A stretch of DNA of 64,000 nucleotides from Streptomyces sp. STR69 (GCF_024519455.1 NZ_JALJRY010000007.1:283540-347539), one strand, 5' to 3'; counted from the first letter of the stretch, positions 55,696 through 63,783 are shown. Translations and numbers: made by a program. The notes: generated from the letters alone by a model not told the origin.

Positions 55696-56069
55696 CACAA
55701 CCATCCCTCCTGCTCGGTTGCGCGGGCGAGGGTGTCCGCGACGTCGTAGTCGTCCTTGAGGTCGATCCCGGCCTGCTCCAGCCCGGAGGCGAGCTCGCCG
55801 AGCCCGTAGTCATCACCGCGGTTGTTCGCGACGACGAGGCGGGCGACGGTCGAGCGGAACGTGGCGTAGTCGTCCTCGATGGCAAGGAGCCGCTTCGCCA
55901 GCGACAGCGCGCCGGCCACGGCCCGGGTGATCGCGGCCGGGTCGCTGCGGTGGAGGTCGGCGTACTTGGCGGCGTGCACTGCGCGGACGACTGCGTCCGG
56001 GTCGGCCGCCACGTTGAAGCCCAGCGCGTTCTGCACGGCGGTGCGCTGCTCGCCGGTCATGGGGTTCAC
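55695..56069 (-). CDS. Hypothetical helical protein
   Basis: The 124-residue protein (NALGFNVAADPDAVVRAVHA, GALSLAKRLLAIEDDYATFR, DDYDVADTLARATEQEGWL) is helical and acidic. GTG 56069 overlaps the exonuclease stop (GTGA). No family recognised. Confidence 0.6.
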   Translation of the reverse strand: MNPMTGEQRTAVQNALGFNVAADPDAVVRAVHAAKYADLHRSDPAAITRAVAGALSLAKRLLAIEDDYATFRSTVARLVVANNRGDDYGLGELASGLEQAGIDLKDDYDVADTLARATEQEGWL

Positions 56070-56818
56070 GAACCCTCACCCGCCCGGGGCGCGGGGACCA
56101 GCGGCCACGATCCGTCGATGACCTTCTTGGGGTCGCCGCCCTGCTCGGCCGTGGCCTTGGTGCGGAACCACTGCTGCAACCCGGCCTGTTGCTCCGCACG
56201 CCACGTCCGCTGAGCCGCGAACAGCTGCTGCGGGCCGTAGGTGTTGAGGTGCGGGTATCGGTTGAACTGCGCCTCCGCAATGAGGAGTGCGGCGAGCGCG
56301 TCGGCCTCGGCGGTGTGCCAGTCGGCCAGTTCGACGCCGTATCGCTCGGCGGTCGGCTTCAGCTTCCGCATGCCGGTGCCCTTGACGTACTTGTCGACCT
56401 GCTTGTCGATGACGTGCGGGTCGACGAGCGGCAGTGCGCGGAGGCCAGGCAGGCGGTCGACCATGGACGGCAGGCCGTTCCGCTCCAGCTCGCGGACGAG
56501 GATCGTCCAGTCGAAGGACAGGTTGAAGGCGACGAGGGGCATCCCGTACCGCAGCGCGGCGGCGATGGTCTCGGCGATGTCCTCCAGCGCTTCCTTCGGG
56601 TCGGCGCCCTCGGCCGCCATCTCGTCCGTGACCCCGTGGACTTCGGTGGCCTCGGCCGGGATCGGGACGCCGGGGTTGATCAGCCAGGACATGACCCTGT
56701 CGTCCCGGCCGCCGCCGCGTACGACGATGGCGGCGGTGACGATGCGGTCTTCGAGCGGGTTGGGGCCGGTCGTCTCGGTGTCGAAGGAGCCCTTGCGGAT
56801 CTCGGCGAAGGTGGTCAT
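56066..56818 (-). CDS. DnaQ-like 3'-5' exonuclease
   Basis: The 250-residue protein has the DEDD exonuclease motifs: ExoI in GSFDTETTGPNP, ExoII in LVAFNLSFDWTILVRELE, ExoIII in WHTAEADALAALLI (DEDDh type with preceding His). It could proofread or degrade DNA during phage replication and recombination. ATG 56818; the gene overlaps its downstream neighbour by GTGA. Confidence 0.85.
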   Translation of the reverse strand: MTTFAEIRKGSFDTETTGPNPLEDRIVTAAIVVRGGGRDDRVMSWLINPGVPIPAEATEVHGVTDEMAAEGADPKEALEDIAETIAAALRYGMPLVAFNLSFDWTILVRELERNGLPSMVDRLPGLRALPLVDPHVIDKQVDKYVKGTGMRKLKPTAERYGVELADWHTAEADALAALLIAEAQFNRYPHLNTYGPQQLFAAQRTWRAEQQAGLQQWFRTKATAEQGGDPKKVIDGSWPLVPAPRAGEGS

Positions 56819-57972
56819 CGGACCTCACCGGCCTTCACCGCGGCGAGGAAGGTCTCCAGCTGGCCGACGCTCCCGGAGGACGGGTGCAGCCCGCCGTGGC
56901 GCTCGGCGAACGCGCCCTCCACTTGCTCCGTCGTCAGGCGGAACTGACCTGCGGCGGCGATGATCTGGAACCACACGTCCTGTGCGGCAGCCGGGTCGAC
57001 GATCTCGGCGTCTACTACCTCGTCGGCTGGGTGCTGGCCCTCGACGTACTGCAACTCCGTGTCCTGAGCGAGATCGTCGATCGGCTGCTCTTGCTTCGTG
57101 CCCTGACTCGACGGCGTCGTCGTCGGCTTGGTCAACCCGATCGCCTTGAGCTGCTCCTGGTACTCGACAGGCGCGCCGGCGTTCTTGGCTGCCTGGAACA
57201 CGGCCAGCGCCTCGGCCTGGGTGCCAGCCGCCTTCGCCTCAGCGAGGTAGTCGCGGTCGGGGCCCGCCGCCTTGGTCGGGCCGGACTCGATCGCCGCTCG
57301 TTCCGGGCCCTTCGCCACCTCAGTCTTGCCACCGATCACCTCGCCCGCCATCAGCGCGGCCGGAGTGATCTCCACGTCCAGCGTCGGCACCTTGAAGCGG
57401 GCCAACTGCCCCTTGACGATCGCCGACTTCTCTTCCATCCCGAGCCAGCCAGCGACGTACCCGCCGGCCTGCGCCAGCAGCTCGGCGGCCGGGGGCAGGG
57501 TCACCGCGGCGTGGTAGCCCTTGGAGATGAGCAGCCATTGGCCCAGCGCCGGAACGTTGCGCAGCATCACGTTGACGCGGGTGGTCATGGCGCAGTCGCG
57601 GTTCTCGGGGTCGCACATGCACGGCCGGTCGGACTTGTGCTCGGTGACGCCGTCGCAGCGCCGCTGGCACTTCGACCCGGCGTACAGCTCGTACCACTGC
57701 GAGACCGCGTCCCGCGGCGGGATGAGCACCGGGAGCCGGTTGACCGTCGAGTACACCTCGAACTCGCTGGGGCCGCCGTTCGCGGGCGTCCAGGGCTTGA
57801 CCTCGCCGCCGTACAGCTCGGCAACGCTGGTGAGGATCTCGCGCGAGGCGGAGGTGAAGCGGAACTTGTCGAGCTTGGCGGGGCGCGTCTTGCCGTTGGA
57901 GGTGGCGACGACGTGCCCGAGGCGGATCTCGCCGAGCTGACGCATCCGCATCTGGAGGTCGAGGATGGGCAT
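56815..57972 (-). CDS. phiC31 gp3-like (RDF-family) protein
   Basis: The 385-residue protein starts MPILDLQMRMRQLGEIRLGH, then NGKTRPAKLDKFRFTSASRE, LYGGEVKPW, and KCQRRCDGVTEHKSDRPCMC (Cys-rich), the layout I associate with the gp3-like recombination directionality factor family of phiC31-type phages. A low-complexity middle and a helical C-terminal domain follow. Here the integrase is a tyrosine recombinase, so a classical RDF role is doubtful; a replication or recombination role is more likely. Assignment is from memory of the family. Confidence 0.68.
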   Translation of the reverse strand: MPILDLQMRMRQLGEIRLGHVVATSNGKTRPAKLDKFRFTSASREILTSVAELYGGEVKPWTPANGGPSEFEVYSTVNRLPVLIPPRDAVSQWYELYAGSKCQRRCDGVTEHKSDRPCMCDPENRDCAMTTRVNVMLRNVPALGQWLLISKGYHAAVTLPPAAELLAQAGGYVAGWLGMEEKSAIVKGQLARFKVPTLDVEITPAALMAGEVIGGKTEVAKGPERAAIESGPTKAAGPDRDYLAEAKAAGTQAEALAVFQAAKNAGAPVEYQEQLKAIGLTKPTTTPSSQGTKQEQPIDDLAQDTELQYVEGQHPADEVVDAEIVDPAAAQDVWFQIIAAAGQFRLTTEQVEGAFAERHGGLHPSSGSVGQLETFLAAVKAGEVR

Positions 57973-58910
57973 CAGGCGGCCCTCTCTTCGGTGATCGTGG
58001 GAAGGGTGAGGGCGGGACGGATGACCGTCTTCGACAGCCCGGACGTCCACTCCGAGTTGCGCTTCACGGTCAGGAAGGCCTCGAACACCGCGTCGTCCGC
58101 GACCGCGGGGATCAGCCGGTAGCCCTCCGGCCGCAGGTGCAGCACCACACCGGTCGGGAACGTGGCGGGCATCGGCACCTGCGTGCCGTCCCGCAGCCAC
58201 GCGACCTTCGCCTTGCGGTACGCGGCCATCTGCAACGAGGCCTCGGGGTAGACGCCCTTGACGTCCAGCTCACCGCCGGTCTTGGTGTCGCCGCAGAACA
58301 CGGAGTCCATAGGCACGGCGGTGCCGAGGTACGCGGCGAGTGCGGCGGCGATCAGCGGCGAGCGGAGCAGGTAGTCGAGGGTGCCGGCGTAGCCCTGCTC
58401 CTCGTTGCCCACGACCATCTCGGAGGCCTCGAACTCGACCTGCCACTCGGCGACGAAACGGAGGAAGTGGTCGAGGAAGGGGGCCAACTCCTCGTCGTCG
58501 AGGAGTTCTTCGGGGATCGGCGTGCCGAGGACCTTTGCTTCGATCAGCTTGTGGACGGCGGAGCCGACGTCCTTGCGCTCGTCCTTCTTGCGGGTGTGGG
58601 CGCGGCGGAGCCAGTCGTAGGCCTCGGTGCGCTGGTCCGGGAAGAGGCTGGAGCGGACGAGGTACGGGAGGTTCGCCATCGCGGTCTCGGCGGTGATGTT
58701 TCCGGCCCAGTAGGTGAGGGCGTCGCCCTTGGAGCAGCCCTGTTCGAGGATGGTGGTGACGCGGCGGAGCTTGAGGTCGGTGCCTTTGACGCGGTACCAG
58801 CCTTGGGAGGGCTTGGGGATGCGGTCGGTGCCGGTGGGTGCGGGGGCGGCGGCCTTGCGGCGGCGGCCGGCGGCCGGGCTGGTGCGCCCGGCCTGCGCGG
58901 TGGTCGTCAT
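57972..58910 (-). CDS. RecB/Cas4-like PD-(D/E)XK nuclease
   Basis: The 312-residue protein has PD-(D/E)XK elements: GSAVHKLIEAKVLG, EFEASEMVVGNEEQGYAGTL, DYLL, GDTKTGGELDVKGVYPEASL and QMAAYRKAKV (motif QxxxY). The D-x-K core lies in DTKTG. Such nucleases act in phage recombination with a partner annealing or RDF-like protein; the gp3-like gene follows with a one-base overlap. An Ala/Pro-rich N-terminal tail is probably disordered. Confidence 0.8.
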   Translation of the reverse strand: MTTTAQAGRTSPAAGRRRKAAAPAPTGTDRIPKPSQGWYRVKGTDLKLRRVTTILEQGCSKGDALTYWAGNITAETAMANLPYLVRSSLFPDQRTEAYDWLRRAHTRKKDERKDVGSAVHKLIEAKVLGTPIPEELLDDEELAPFLDHFLRFVAEWQVEFEASEMVVGNEEQGYAGTLDYLLRSPLIAAALAAYLGTAVPMDSVFCGDTKTGGELDVKGVYPEASLQMAAYRKAKVAWLRDGTQVPMPATFPTGVVLHLRPEGYRLIPAVADDAVFEAFLTVKRNSEWTSGLSKTVIRPALTLPTITEERAA

Positions 58911-59194
58911 GAGGTGGCGCCCTTCGAAGAAGCGAGCGTGTAGTAGCGGGAGTTGGGGCGGTTGTGGAGGCGCAGCACGCCCTGCCGGGCGCGGCGCGAG
59001 AGGAAGGCGCGCGCGTCCGCGCGGTGCAGGCCCTCGCCGTACCGGGCGATGTAGAGGCGCTGGACACGCTTCGTGTCCCAATCGCCCCGCCACGTGCGGA
59101 TAGCCGTGTCGAGGACGCGGTCCCAGTCGGCCGGCCACTTTGGGCCGGGCCGTGCGGCCGGGGCCGGAGCCCCGACCTGCTCAGCGGTCGTCAT
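58907..59194 (-). CDS. Winged-helix-like phage protein
   Basis: The 95-residue protein (PADWDRVLDTAIRTWRGDWD, TKRVQRLYIARYGEGLHRAD, ARAFLSRRARQGVLRLHNRP) ends with a wing-like RYYTLASSKG. It probably binds DNA. Overlaps ATGA on both sides show coupling with the nuclease gene. No named family. Confidence 0.62.
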   Translation of the reverse strand: MTTAEQVGAPAPAARPGPKWPADWDRVLDTAIRTWRGDWDTKRVQRLYIARYGEGLHRADARAFLSRRARQGVLRLHNRPNSRYYTLASSKGATS

Positions 59195-59544
59195 GCGGAG
59201 TCACCTCCGCACGTGCAGTCCTCGAAGGGGAGGCGGCAGACGGGGCAGCGTGCCTTGTCGGGGGTGGCGTCGGCCGCGGGGCGGCTGCTCTTCCCCTCGG
59301 CCTCGTCGCGCTCGAACTCGGCGAGCAGCTTGCGGACGTTGGATAGGTCTCCGTGCTCGGCGACGACCCGCATCGTGGCCACCAGGCCGCGCAGCATGGC
59401 CAACTCGCCGTCGTACGCCTGCCCGTCCTCGGCAAGCACCTCGGCGCGGTAGGCGTCGAGCTTCTGCCTCAGGTCGGCGAGGGTTCCGAGGGGCTCGGTG
59501 TCGGCCCGCCCGTACTCGTCGATCAGGTCGTTGCGGGCGGTCAT
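59191..59544 (-). CDS. Protein with C-terminal Cys cluster
   Basis: The 117-residue protein is helical (LADLRQKLDAYRAEVLAEDG, GLVATMRVVAEHGDLSNVRK) and ends with CPVCRLPFEDCTC, a likely Zn site. ATG 59544 overlaps the micro-protein stop. Function unknown. Confidence 0.6.
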   Translation of the reverse strand: MTARNDLIDEYGRADTEPLGTLADLRQKLDAYRAEVLAEDGQAYDGELAMLRGLVATMRVVAEHGDLSNVRKLLAEFERDEAEGKSSRPAADATPDKARCPVCRLPFEDCTCGGDSA

Positions 59545-59654
59545 CGGTGGCCTCGCATCCAGCGACCGGCCAGCGTCGGCGCGTCCGCGAGGAGGAACAG
59601 GTGGAACACCGACCAGACGGCGGCCACCCACAGGAACCAGGCGAGGGCGCTCAC
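59541..59654 (-). CDS. 37-residue membrane peptide
   Basis: GTG 59654 overlaps the upstream stop (GTGA) and its own stop overlaps the next start (ATGA). The product VSALAWFLWVAAVWSVFHLF, LLADAPTLAGRWMRGHR has one membrane helix and a basic tail. The coupling on both sides argues that it is translated. Confidence 0.6.
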   Translation of the reverse strand: MSALAWFLWVAAVWSVFHLFLLADAPTLAGRWMRGHR

Positions 59655-60115
59655 GACGCACCACCCGACTTGGGCTGAGGCACCGTGGAGTCGAGGCGGT
59701 ACAGCTCCCTGAACCGGGACAGCGGCAGCGCGCTGTGCGACGTGCACGGATCACCGCGCCAGTCCTTGCCGGAGATGTCGAACGACACTGCGGGCTCGTC
59801 GGCGGTGTCGTACTGCCAGACCTTGACGACCTTCACGCGCTTGTCGGGCTCACCCACGCGCCAGTACGTCTCGCCTTCGGCGACGGGGCGCAGGGACTCG
59901 GCCGTGCCGGTCAGCGCGTATGCGATCGGGTCCTCGTCGGCCGGATGATCTGACACCGCGAACCGTGCCCGCAGTTGCTCCAGTTCGGCGGCCGTCTCCG
60001 GCGTTATCAGGAGGCCCGCCGAGTCCAACGCCAGCGCGATGCCCGCGGCCGTCCGGCCCTGCGTGAGGGCGGCGTTGATGACGCCCGCCGCCGAGTTGAT
60101 CGCCTTCGTGTTCAC
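59651..60115 (-). CDS. Hypothetical protein
   Basis: The 154-residue protein has a helical N-terminal half (AAGVINAALTQGRTAAGIAL, PETAAELEQLRARFAV) and a beta-rich C-terminal half (YWRVGEPDKRVKVVKVWQYD, SFDISGKDWRGDPCTSHSAL). GTG 60115 gives a GTGA overlap. Function unknown. Confidence 0.6.
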   Translation of the reverse strand: MNTKAINSAAGVINAALTQGRTAAGIALALDSAGLLITPETAAELEQLRARFAVSDHPADEDPIAYALTGTAESLRPVAEGETYWRVGEPDKRVKVVKVWQYDTADEPAVSFDISGKDWRGDPCTSHSALPLSRFRELYRLDSTVPQPKSGGAS

Positions 60116-60471
60116 GCGGCGACCTGCTCAGCAGCCTCGCGCTCGGCCCTCTCCTCAGCCGTGAACCGCCTGAAGGCGCACACGTGGACCAACACCCCGT
60201 CGATGTGGATGTTCGCGTCCCCGTGGAACCCGTTGGTGTGGTCGCTCTCCCTGATGACCAACTCGCCACCGAGGGCCGTCGCCCACACTCGGGCGTCGTC
60301 GAACGTGCTGAGCTGGAGGTCCAACTCGGCCGTGTCGGCGGACGGACGGGGTCGAACGCTGATCAGATGCGGCAGGTACGGGTAGGTCGCGGCCAGGCGC
60401 AACGCCACCTGACTGATCTGGGAGGCGTGCGTCTCCATCGAACGCACGGCCTCTGTAATCTGTGTGCCCAT
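60112..60471 (-). CDS. Hypothetical protein
   Basis: The 119-residue protein (MGTQITEAVRSMETHASQIS, AELDLQLSTFDDARVWATAL, GFHGDANIHIDGVLVHVCAF) has an alpha start and a beta-sheet core. A relative in other Streptomyces phages is likely but I cannot name it. It is the first gene of the long leftward replication unit. Confidence 0.6.
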   Translation of the reverse strand: MGTQITEAVRSMETHASQISQVALRLAATYPYLPHLISVRPRPSADTAELDLQLSTFDDARVWATALGGELVIRESDHTNGFHGDANIHIDGVLVHVCAFRRFTAEERAEREAAEQVAA

Positions 60472-60562
60472 CGGGGCCTCTCTTCTTGTGGTTGTAGGGG
60501 CGCCGGTCGTTGGGTCGCCGAGCCGGACAAGCGGGCGGCCCTTCGGCGCGTGATGGGGGCGC

Positions 60563-60844
60563 TTACGCCTTTGCGGGGCGCACACCGATGCGCTCCGGCG
60601 GACGGTGTTCGACCGTCGTGCCGCGATGCGACGGGCGGTCTTTGGCCATCTGCTTGGCCTCGAACGCCTCGACCTCGGCCAGCGGGAACAGCACAGGCGA
60701 CGTACGGCCGTTGCCGCGCTTGAACCCCTTCGGGGCTCGGCCGCGGTGACGGGCAATGCGGATGGCCTGCGGTGTGGTCTGCCACCGAACGGCGAGCTGC
60801 CGAATGGTGAGGTGAGGGGCTTCCTCAGCCGGAGGGCTGGTCAT
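60563..60844 (-). CDS. Excisionase-like HTH protein
   Basis: The 93-residue protein has a MerR/HTH_17-like domain (LTIRQLAVRWQTTPQAIRIA, RHRGRAPKGFKRG, FPLAEVEAFEAKQ), the shape of excisionases and AlpA-type proteins, with a basic tail. Its place between replication genes and the repressor, close to integrase, makes Xis a good guess. It overlaps the repressor gene by 20 bp. Confidence 0.68.
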   Translation of the reverse strand: MTSPPAEEAPHLTIRQLAVRWQTTPQAIRIARHRGRAPKGFKRGNGRTSPVLFPLAEVEAFEAKQMAKDRPSHRGTTVEHRPPERIGVRPAKA

Positions 60845-61073
60845 GGGGGGCCTCGGTTTCTACGTCTGCGATCTCGGCGATCACGGCCCGGGCGCGGCGT
60901 CGCCTGTGGAGTCCTTCGGCGATGAGCCGCAACACGTTCGGGCTTGGGTTGACCAGGTCTCTTTCGACCCGGGACAAGTACGAGGCGGAGATTCCGATGC
61001 TGCTGGCGAACTCCGTCAGGCCACAGCCCGACTCCTCGCGCTTGCGCCGGATCCGTTGTCCGCTCGCTTGCAC
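60825..61073 (-). CDS. XRE repressor/Cro-like protein
   Basis: The 82-residue protein (VQASGQRIRRKREESGCGLT, EFASSIGISASYLSRVERDL, NPSPNVLRLIAEGL) is a single HTH_3 domain. GTG 61073 is preferred since the ORF to 61127 runs through the promoter/operator repeats. It is divergent from the gene at 61250, as in repressor/Cro pairs. Confidence 0.78.
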   Translation of the reverse strand: MQASGQRIRRKREESGCGLTEFASSIGISASYLSRVERDLVNPSPNVLRLIAEGLHRRRRARAVIAEIADVETEAPHDQPSG

Positions 61074-61075
61074 AG

Positions 61076-61135
61076 GTGAAACAGTATGAAACAAGCGGCA
61101 GGAGTGCAAGCCCTCGACGTGAAACAAAGTGAAAG
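61076..61135. promoter_or_regulatory. Two TGAAAC-type operators in divergent promoter
   Basis: GTGAAACAGTATGAAAC (61076-61092) and GTGAAACAAAGTGAAAG (61119-61135) share the pattern GTGAAAC-N3-(A/G)TGAAA, with sites 43 bp apart. The region is AT-rich and separates the leftward repressor from the rightward regulator. Confidence 0.65.
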
Positions 61136-61249
61136 AAGATGAATCAGCAGGTCAGGGCCGGTTCTCATCTGTCCGCCCGGCGCGCCGGGTTGGTAGTTTG
61201 TTTCCTGTTGTTGCCTCTCATTCCCTGTGGAGACCGAGCGGAGACTGGT

Positions 61250-61813
61250 ATGACCCCCGACCCCAAGCGGTGGGCTGTGCTCGGCAAGGCCATCTCCGAC
61301 GACCGCGAGCGACAGGGCCTCACCCAGAAGCAACTGGTGGCCCTGGTCCTCGCCCGCGGGGGCAAGGTCACCGAGCGCACGATCATCAACCTCGAAGGCG
61401 GCGAGCCGCCCCGGACCCGGGCGAAGCCCCTCAAGCTGGAGATCGTCGTCGCAGCCCTCGGCTGGGAGGCGGGCTGGACCGACCGCATCCTGGCCGGCGA
61501 AGACCCTGCCTTCGTGTTGCGACGGGACACTCCTCAAGGGCGGGGTGTCGAGGGTGCCTCACCGCGTACCGACCTATCCGAACTCCTCATGGCTGCCTAC
61601 GAGTTCAGCAGGACGGCCGCCCAGCTTGGAGCACCGGCCGAGTTGCGCGATGAGTTCGACGTGCGGGCCCAGGAGCTGTACAGGTCGGTGCCCGCCGGCG
61701 TGCGGGGCGGGTCTGGTCTCGGGCTCGCGGCATACCGTCCGCACGCGGCAGGCGCCGGGGTGCCGGCCGACGACGCGGCGCGGATCCGTGAGGCCCTGGG
61801 CGGGGAGTCCTGA
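61250..61813 (+). CDS. HTH repressor of the right-end immunity region
   Basis: The 187-residue protein has an N-terminal helix-turn-helix (LGKAISDDRERQGLTQKQLV, ALVLARGGKVTERTIINLEG) and a C-terminal helical part (DLSELLMAAYEFSRTAAQLG). ATG 61250 follows GGAGACTGGT; the longer ORF (61139) crosses the operator. With the neighbouring ImmA/IrrE protease this is a likely lysogeny repressor. Confidence 0.72.
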   Translation: MTPDPKRWAVLGKAISDDRERQGLTQKQLVALVLARGGKVTERTIINLEGGEPPRTRAKPLKLEIVVAALGWEAGWTDRILAGEDPAFVLRRDTPQGRGVEGASPRTDLSELLMAAYEFSRTAAQLGAPAELRDEFDVRAQELYRSVPAGVRGGSGLGLAAYRPHAAGAGVPADDAARIREALGGES

Positions 61814-61841
61814 GTCGTACAACCCTGCGAGCTCGGTAGGG

Positions 61842-61978
61842 GTCTACATCACTGCCGGGTCGTCATGTCTACAAAGCGTCACGGTTGTTCGCTGCTGCCC
61901 GAATTCGGGTGCGTGTGAAGGCAGTTGGAAGATTTCTTACCGTTTCCTTCCCTTGCCTGCTGTTGCCGGTGTAGACAT
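61842..61978. promoter_or_regulatory. TGTCTACA-type sites before the protease gene
   Basis: ATGTCTACA at 61865-61873 and its exact reverse complement TGTAGACAT at 61970-61978 bracket a 96-bp segment; GTCTACAT at 61842-61849 is a third related site. They could be operators, or sites bent together by a dimer, for the rightward ImmA and integrase genes. Confidence 0.45.
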
Positions 61979-62026
61979 GGAAACCGGCGCGCTTCCCACC
62001 GTCCGAAGATCGACCCTGGGGGGCGC

Positions 62027-62479
62027 ATGCCATCACATCCGCAGCTCGTCGAAGCCGGACTGCGCTACGCGCCCGCCGATCTCCTCGATCAACTCGGAAT
62101 CCCCATCGTCCGGACCTGGCTCCGGGACACCTGGGGCGCGTGGTCCCGCGAGCGCCGCACGATCGTGATCGCCTCTGGCCTCAGCCCTGTACAGGAACGT
62201 TGCGTGCTGGCGCACGAGCTGGAGCACGTGTGGGCGGATGACGGCGACTGCGCCGACCAGATCCTGACAATCCCTCAGGAACGCCGCGCCGATCTCGAAG
62301 CAGCCAGGAAGCTGATTGCTATCTCGGACCTCGCCGACGTCGCCCAATGGGCACCCGACATCCACTGCGCCGCTCACGAACTGCGCGTGACGGAACGTCT
62401 GCTAGAGGTCCGCCTCAACGACCTGCGAGGGGAGGGTTGGCCGTGGCGACGTCAGGGTGGATCGAGGATCGCTGGCTGA
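62027..62479 (+). CDS. ImmA/IrrE-family metallopeptidase
   Basis: The 150-residue protein contains the HExxH zinc motif in CVLAHELEHVWADDGDC, the signature of ImmA/IrrE proteases, which cut XRE repressors to release prophage. It lies directly after the repressor gene and overlaps the integrase start by 37 bp. ATG 62027 follows a GGGGGG site. Confidence 0.85.
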   Translation: MPSHPQLVEAGLRYAPADLLDQLGIPIVRTWLRDTWGAWSRERRTIVIASGLSPVQERCVLAHELEHVWADDGDCADQILTIPQERRADLEAARKLIAISDLADVAQWAPDIHCAAHELRVTERLLEVRLNDLRGEGWPWRRQGGSRIAG

Positions 62480-63783
62480 AGAAGCGCAAGGACCCGGTCA
62501 CCGGCAAGCGCGAGCGCACCGATCTGTGGGGCTCCAAGACGAAGCGGTACAGGGTGTGCGGCATCCCGGGAGTCAAGAAGCGGAGCTTCGAGACGCTGGA
62601 GGAGGCCAAGGAGTGGAAGAGCTCGGCGATCGTCGCGGTCAAGAAGCACGAGTTCCTCGACGACCGCGAGGGCGAGATCATCCTCGGCGACTACATCAGA
62701 GACGAGTGGTGGCCCAAGCGCGACGACCCGGTCAACACGGCCGGCCCGATGAAGTCCAAGGTCTTCTCCCACATCGTCGGCAGCCAGCTCGGCCGCACGC
62801 CCATGAACCTCATCGACGAGGACGCCCTCATCGACTGGAAGCGCGAGCTCAAGAGCCGAGGCCTCGCGCCCGCCACGATCGAGGTGATCTGGAACCACCT
62901 GTCCAGCATCTTCAAGGCCGCCGTCGGCCGACGCATCGCAAAGAACCCGTGCAAGAGCGTGGACAAGGGGGTACGGCCTACCGTCAGCAAAGGGACGAAA
63001 GCCCGCGCCTGGACCAGGTCCGAGGCCCACGCGATCCGGACAGCCATGCCGGACCGGTACCAAGCCGTCGCAGACCTCGGCATGTTCAGCGGCCAGCGGC
63101 AGGCCGAGTGCTTCGGATTCAGCCCCGAGGACATCGACCGCGAACTCCTCGTGCTGCACGTGCGCCGCCAGCTGCTGTGGGAGAACGGCACGAAGCCCTT
63201 CTTCAAGCTGCCCAAGGGCGACAAGGAACGGCAGGTTCCCCTCTCGCCCACGCTGCTGAAGCTGCTCGACGCTCACGGCAAGCGGTTCCCGCCAGTGAAG
63301 ACGACGTTGCGCTGGCTGGGCCCAGGCAACGACGGGCGAGACGAACTCACGGTGCCCCTGCTGGTCACGACCTGGCACAAGAATCGGCTCAACCCGAACA
63401 CCTTCAACGACCGCGCGATGAAGCCGGCGCTCGCGGCGGCCGGGCTGATCGCTGAGCGCGACAAGGAGAAAGCAGGGAACCGGGGGCAGCGGTGGGGCTG
63501 GGAGGCCTCGCGCGAGATGATGCACCACCGCTGGCGTCATACCTACGCGAGCGTGCAGCTCGGCGCGGGCGAGGATGTGATCTCGGTGTCGTACTGGATG
63601 GGGCACGCGTCGCCGGACATCACGCTGAAGATCTACGCGCACTTCATGCCCGACCATGGGCAGCGCGGGCGTACGGCGATCGACAGGTGGCTGGAGCCAG
63701 AGCTGAAGCAGGGTGGCGCCGCGCCCGCGCCGCGGCTGCGCGCGGTCATCTCCGAAGGGGACGGATCGGAGGGGGTCGCGTGA
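62443..63783 (+). CDS. int: Tyrosine-type phage integrase
   Basis: The 446-residue protein has an N-terminal arm-binding-like segment, a SAM-like core-binding domain (about 75-175: LGDYIRDEWWPKRDD, IDEDALIDWKRELKSRGLAP) and a catalytic domain with Arg in GMFSGQRQAECFGF, a beta-turn Lys region in KLPKGDKERQVPL, HxxR in HHRWRHTYASVQLG, WMGHASPDITL and the nucleophile Tyr in KIYAHF. It should recombine attP with the dehydrogenase 3' end. GTG 62443 follows GAGGGGAGGG. Confidence 0.92.
   Translation: MATSGWIEDRWLKKRKDPVTGKRERTDLWGSKTKRYRVCGIPGVKKRSFETLEEAKEWKSSAIVAVKKHEFLDDREGEIILGDYIRDEWWPKRDDPVNTAGPMKSKVFSHIVGSQLGRTPMNLIDEDALIDWKRELKSRGLAPATIEVIWNHLSSIFKAAVGRRIAKNPCKSVDKGVRPTVSKGTKARAWTRSEAHAIRTAMPDRYQAVADLGMFSGQRQAECFGFSPEDIDRELLVLHVRRQLLWENGTKPFFKLPKGDKERQVPLSPTLLKLLDAHGKRFPPVKTTLRWLGPGNDGRDELTVPLLVTTWHKNRLNPNTFNDRAMKPALAAAGLIAERDKEKAGNRGQRWGWEASREMMHHRWRHTYASVQLGAGEDVISVSYWMGHASPDITLKIYAHFMPDHGQRGRTAIDRWLEPELKQGGAAPAPRLRAVISEGDGSEGVA

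Noticed and set aside
62443..63783. Serine integrase expected beside a gp3-like protein
   Set aside because: The only integrase is of the tyrosine type with HxxR and a C-terminal Tyr motif; no serine recombinase signature was seen in the window.
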